Below are positions 6,234 to 8,392 of a stretch of 8,392 bases of DNA, in pieces. The notes beneath the pieces are model-generated. The model did no database searches. It worked only from the letters and a program-made list of their open reading frames with translations, and had not been told where the DNA came from. How positions within the stretch are numbered: position 1 is the first letter of the stretch; every line of letters starts with the position of its first letter. The stretch covers positions 1-8,392 of the forward strand of contig JAEWJO010000293.1 in NCBI GenBank assembly GCA_023386455.1, read 5' to 3'. Both the position numbers and the translations under genes were made by a program. This DNA is from Pseudomonadota bacterium (GTDB taxonomy: Bacteria; Myxococcota_A; Polyangia; Haliangiales; Haliangiaceae).

Positions 6234-7181
6234 ATGATCAAGCGTCCGAAGATCGCCATTATCGGTGCCGGCGGTAACGTCGGTGCAGCCGTCGCTCAGT
6301 GGGCCGTGCAGAAGGAGCTCGGGGACCTCGTCCTCGTCGACATCAAGGCCGGTCCGGCCGAGGGTCGCGCGCTCGACCTGACCCAGTGTGGCCCGTGGGA
6401 GGGCTTCAACAGCACGAGCTTCGTCGCCACCGACAAGATCGAGCAGATCGCCGGCGCGGACGTCGGCGTGATGACGGCCGGCGTGCCGCGCAAGCCGGGT
6501 CAGTCGCGCGAGGAGCTGATCAACATCAACGCGGGCATCGTGAAGGGCATCTGCCAGGACGTGAAGAAGCACGCTCCCGAGGCCGTGCTCGTCGTCGTCT
6601 CGAACCCGCTCGACGCGATGGTGGTCGTCGCGAAGCAGGTCACCGGCTTCCCGCGCGAGCGCGTCATCGGCTCGGCCGGCGTGCTCGACAGCGCCCGCTT
6701 CCGCACGTACCTCGCGATGGCCGCGGGCGTCTCGGTCGAGGACGTCCACGCGATCGTGCTCGGCGCACACACCGACAAGGACATGGTCCCGGTCACGTCG
6801 AACGCGACGATCGGTAACGTGCCGGTCGGCAAGTTCCTCTCGGCGGAGAAGCTGACCGAGGTCGTCGAGAACACGAAGAAGGGCGGCGCGACGCTGACCG
6901 GCCTCATCGGCACGAGCGCGTGGCTCGCGCCGGGCGCGGGCACGTGCCTCATGGTCGAGGCGATCATCCGCAACCAGGGTCGCGTCCTGCCGTGCTCGGT
7001 CGAGCTCAACGGCGAGTTCGGCGTGAAGGGCGCGTTCGTCGGCGTTCCGGTGAAGCTCACCGCGAAGGGCGCCGAGGCCGTCTACGAGTTCGAGCTGTCG
7101 GCGTCGGAGAAGGAGGCGTTCGGCAAGAGCGTCGCCGCCAACACCGAGCTCATGAACATCGCGCGCGGCTTCCTGGGCTGA
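6234..7181 (+). CDS. mdh: Malate dehydrogenase, NAD-dependent, LDH-like type
   Basis: A 315-aa cytoplasmic enzyme that interconverts malate and oxaloacetate with NAD in the TCA cycle; length is normal for the LDH-like MDH family. The Rossmann motif is GAGGNVG at 11-17 and Asp36 at the end of LVLVD points to NAD rather than NADP. The substrate loop GVPRKPGQSREE (83-94) carries Arg86 and Arg92; an Arg here, where lactate dehydrogenase has Gln, specifies malate. SNP at 123-125, VLDSARFR at 150-157 (Asp152, Arg155) and His179 in VLGAH complete the active site. The segment after the catalytic His reads HTDKDMVP, one residue longer than the usual HGDxMVP pattern. The C-terminal GVPVKL (270-275) is typical. 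The start at ATG 6234 places the Rossmann motif near the N-terminus as in the family; a 17-codon upstream extension is unlike any MDH. A single-gene unit is likely, with a hairpin just after the stop and an opposite-strand operon upstream. Confidence 0.96.
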   Translation: MIKRPKIAIIGAGGNVGAAVAQWAVQKELGDLVLVDIKAGPAEGRALDLTQCGPWEGFNSTSFVATDKIEQIAGADVGVMTAGVPRKPGQSREELININAGIVKGICQDVKKHAPEAVLVVVSNPLDAMVVVAKQVTGFPRERVIGSAGVLDSARFRTYLAMAAGVSVEDVHAIVLGAHTDKDMVPVTSNATIGNVPVGKFLSAEKLTEVVENTKKGGATLTGLIGTSAWLAPGAGTCLMVEAIIRNQGRVLPCSVELNGEFGVKGAFVGVPVKLTAKGAEAVYEFELSASEKEAFGKSVAANTELMNIARGFLG

Positions 7182-7188
7182 GAGCGTG

Positions 7189-7220
7189 AGGCCGTCTAAC
7201 GACCGACGATGAGACGGCCT
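7189..7220 (+). terminator. Possible terminator hairpin after mdh (no U-tract)
   Basis: AGGCCGTCT at 7189-7197 pairs perfectly with AGACGGCCT at 7212-7220, a 9-bp stem with a 14-nt loop, starting 7 bp after the mdh stop. No T-run follows (ACGGGTAACT), so it is not a classical intrinsic terminator. It may stop transcription in a G+C-rich genome or protect the mRNA 3' end. Confidence 0.45.
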
Positions 7221-7226
7221 ACGGGT

Positions 7227-7271
7227 AACTGACTTCGCAGCCAGACTGTCGACGGCAACTGACGTTCGCAG
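7227..7271. repeat. Short direct repeat AACTGAC(G)TTCGCAG
   Basis: AACTGACTTCGCAG at 7227-7240 recurs as AACTGACGTTCGCAG at 7257-7271 with one inserted G; the starts are 30 bp apart. The core TTCGCAG appears a third time inverted, as CTGCGAA at 7283-7289. The 30-bp phasing is close to three helical turns, as expected for paired sites of a DNA-binding protein upstream of the kinase gene. Confidence 0.5.
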
Positions 7272-7274
7272 TCG

Positions 7275-7318
7275 GCAGACATCTGCGAAACCACGTGGTT
7301 CGACCACCGCGAGGTGGT
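7275..7318. promoter_or_regulatory. Cluster of three adjacent dyad-symmetric elements upstream of the kinase gene
   Basis: There are three in a row: GCAGACATCTGC at 7275-7286 (10 of 12 bases symmetric), the perfect 12-bp palindrome AACCACGTGGTT at 7289-7300, and ACCACC-GCGA-GGTGGT at 7303-7318, whose RNA form would have a GNRA-type tetraloop. ACCAC/GTGGT segments recur, so alternative pairings are possible. The region ends 52 bp before the kinase ATG. It could be an operator array or a structured leader; no clear promoter was found. Confidence 0.45.
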
Positions 7319-7370
7319 GAGCCATTGACGGATCGCGGGTAGAACGCCCGTTGCACTTCGTCTCGTCGTG

Positions 7371-8392
<1,022 letters not shown>

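Noticed and set aside
7325..7345. TTGACG at 7325-7330 with TAGAAC at 7340-7345 as a kinase promoter
   Set aside because: The hexamers are only 9 bp apart, far too close, and no -10-like sequence sits at the proper spacing from TTGACG.

Overview
The window is G+C-rich (roughly two thirds by eye, with G or C at most wobble positions) and looks like chromosomal DNA of a myxobacterium-type organism (Myxococcota, perhaps near Haliangium or Kofleriaceae). The reasons are a Hanks-type Ser/Thr protein kinase, two exported DUF3857/transglutaminase-like proteins side by side, and a LamG-fold lipoprotein whose lipid-anchor cysteine opens a C-G-R-x-x-F-D motif. This placement is inference: there is no rRNA or other decisive marker. 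No phage, transposon, CRISPR or tRNA signal was seen.

Layout. From 1 to 6018, four genes run leftward on the minus strand with very small gaps and look like one operon. Transcription order: (1) a secreted DUF3857/transglutaminase-like protein with an intact Cys-His-Asp triad, 651 aa; (2) a lipoprotein paralog, 669 aa, in which the Cys and His positions are Asp and Arg; (3) a 245-aa LamG-like lipoprotein; (4) a protein with an unfamiliar N-terminal domain and a helical-repeat-like C-terminal part, cut by the left edge. A 215-bp divergent intergenic region (6019-6233) separates this operon from a rightward NAD-dependent malate dehydrogenase gene (mdh, 6234-7181). It holds a tandem 17-bp repeat, a widely spaced 10-bp inverted repeat and a candidate sigma-70 promoter for mdh placed so close to the ATG that the mRNA may be nearly leaderless. 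After mdh come a hairpin and a 189-bp region rich in dyad symmetry, then a Ser/Thr protein kinase gene cut by the right edge, whose last visible codons form an 18-bp tandem repeat.

How the genes may work together. The first three operon genes encode envelope-directed proteins: a periplasmic candidate thiol enzyme, its catalytically dead lipid-anchored relative, and a lectin-fold lipoprotein. The simplest inference is a cell-envelope module in which the dead paralog acts as anchor, scaffold or regulator of the active one. mdh is a housekeeping TCA-cycle gene with no obvious link to it, and the kinase looks like an independent signalling gene. The most interesting signal is the active/inactive transglutaminase-like pair. 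I found no wholly new system that the sequence alone can establish.
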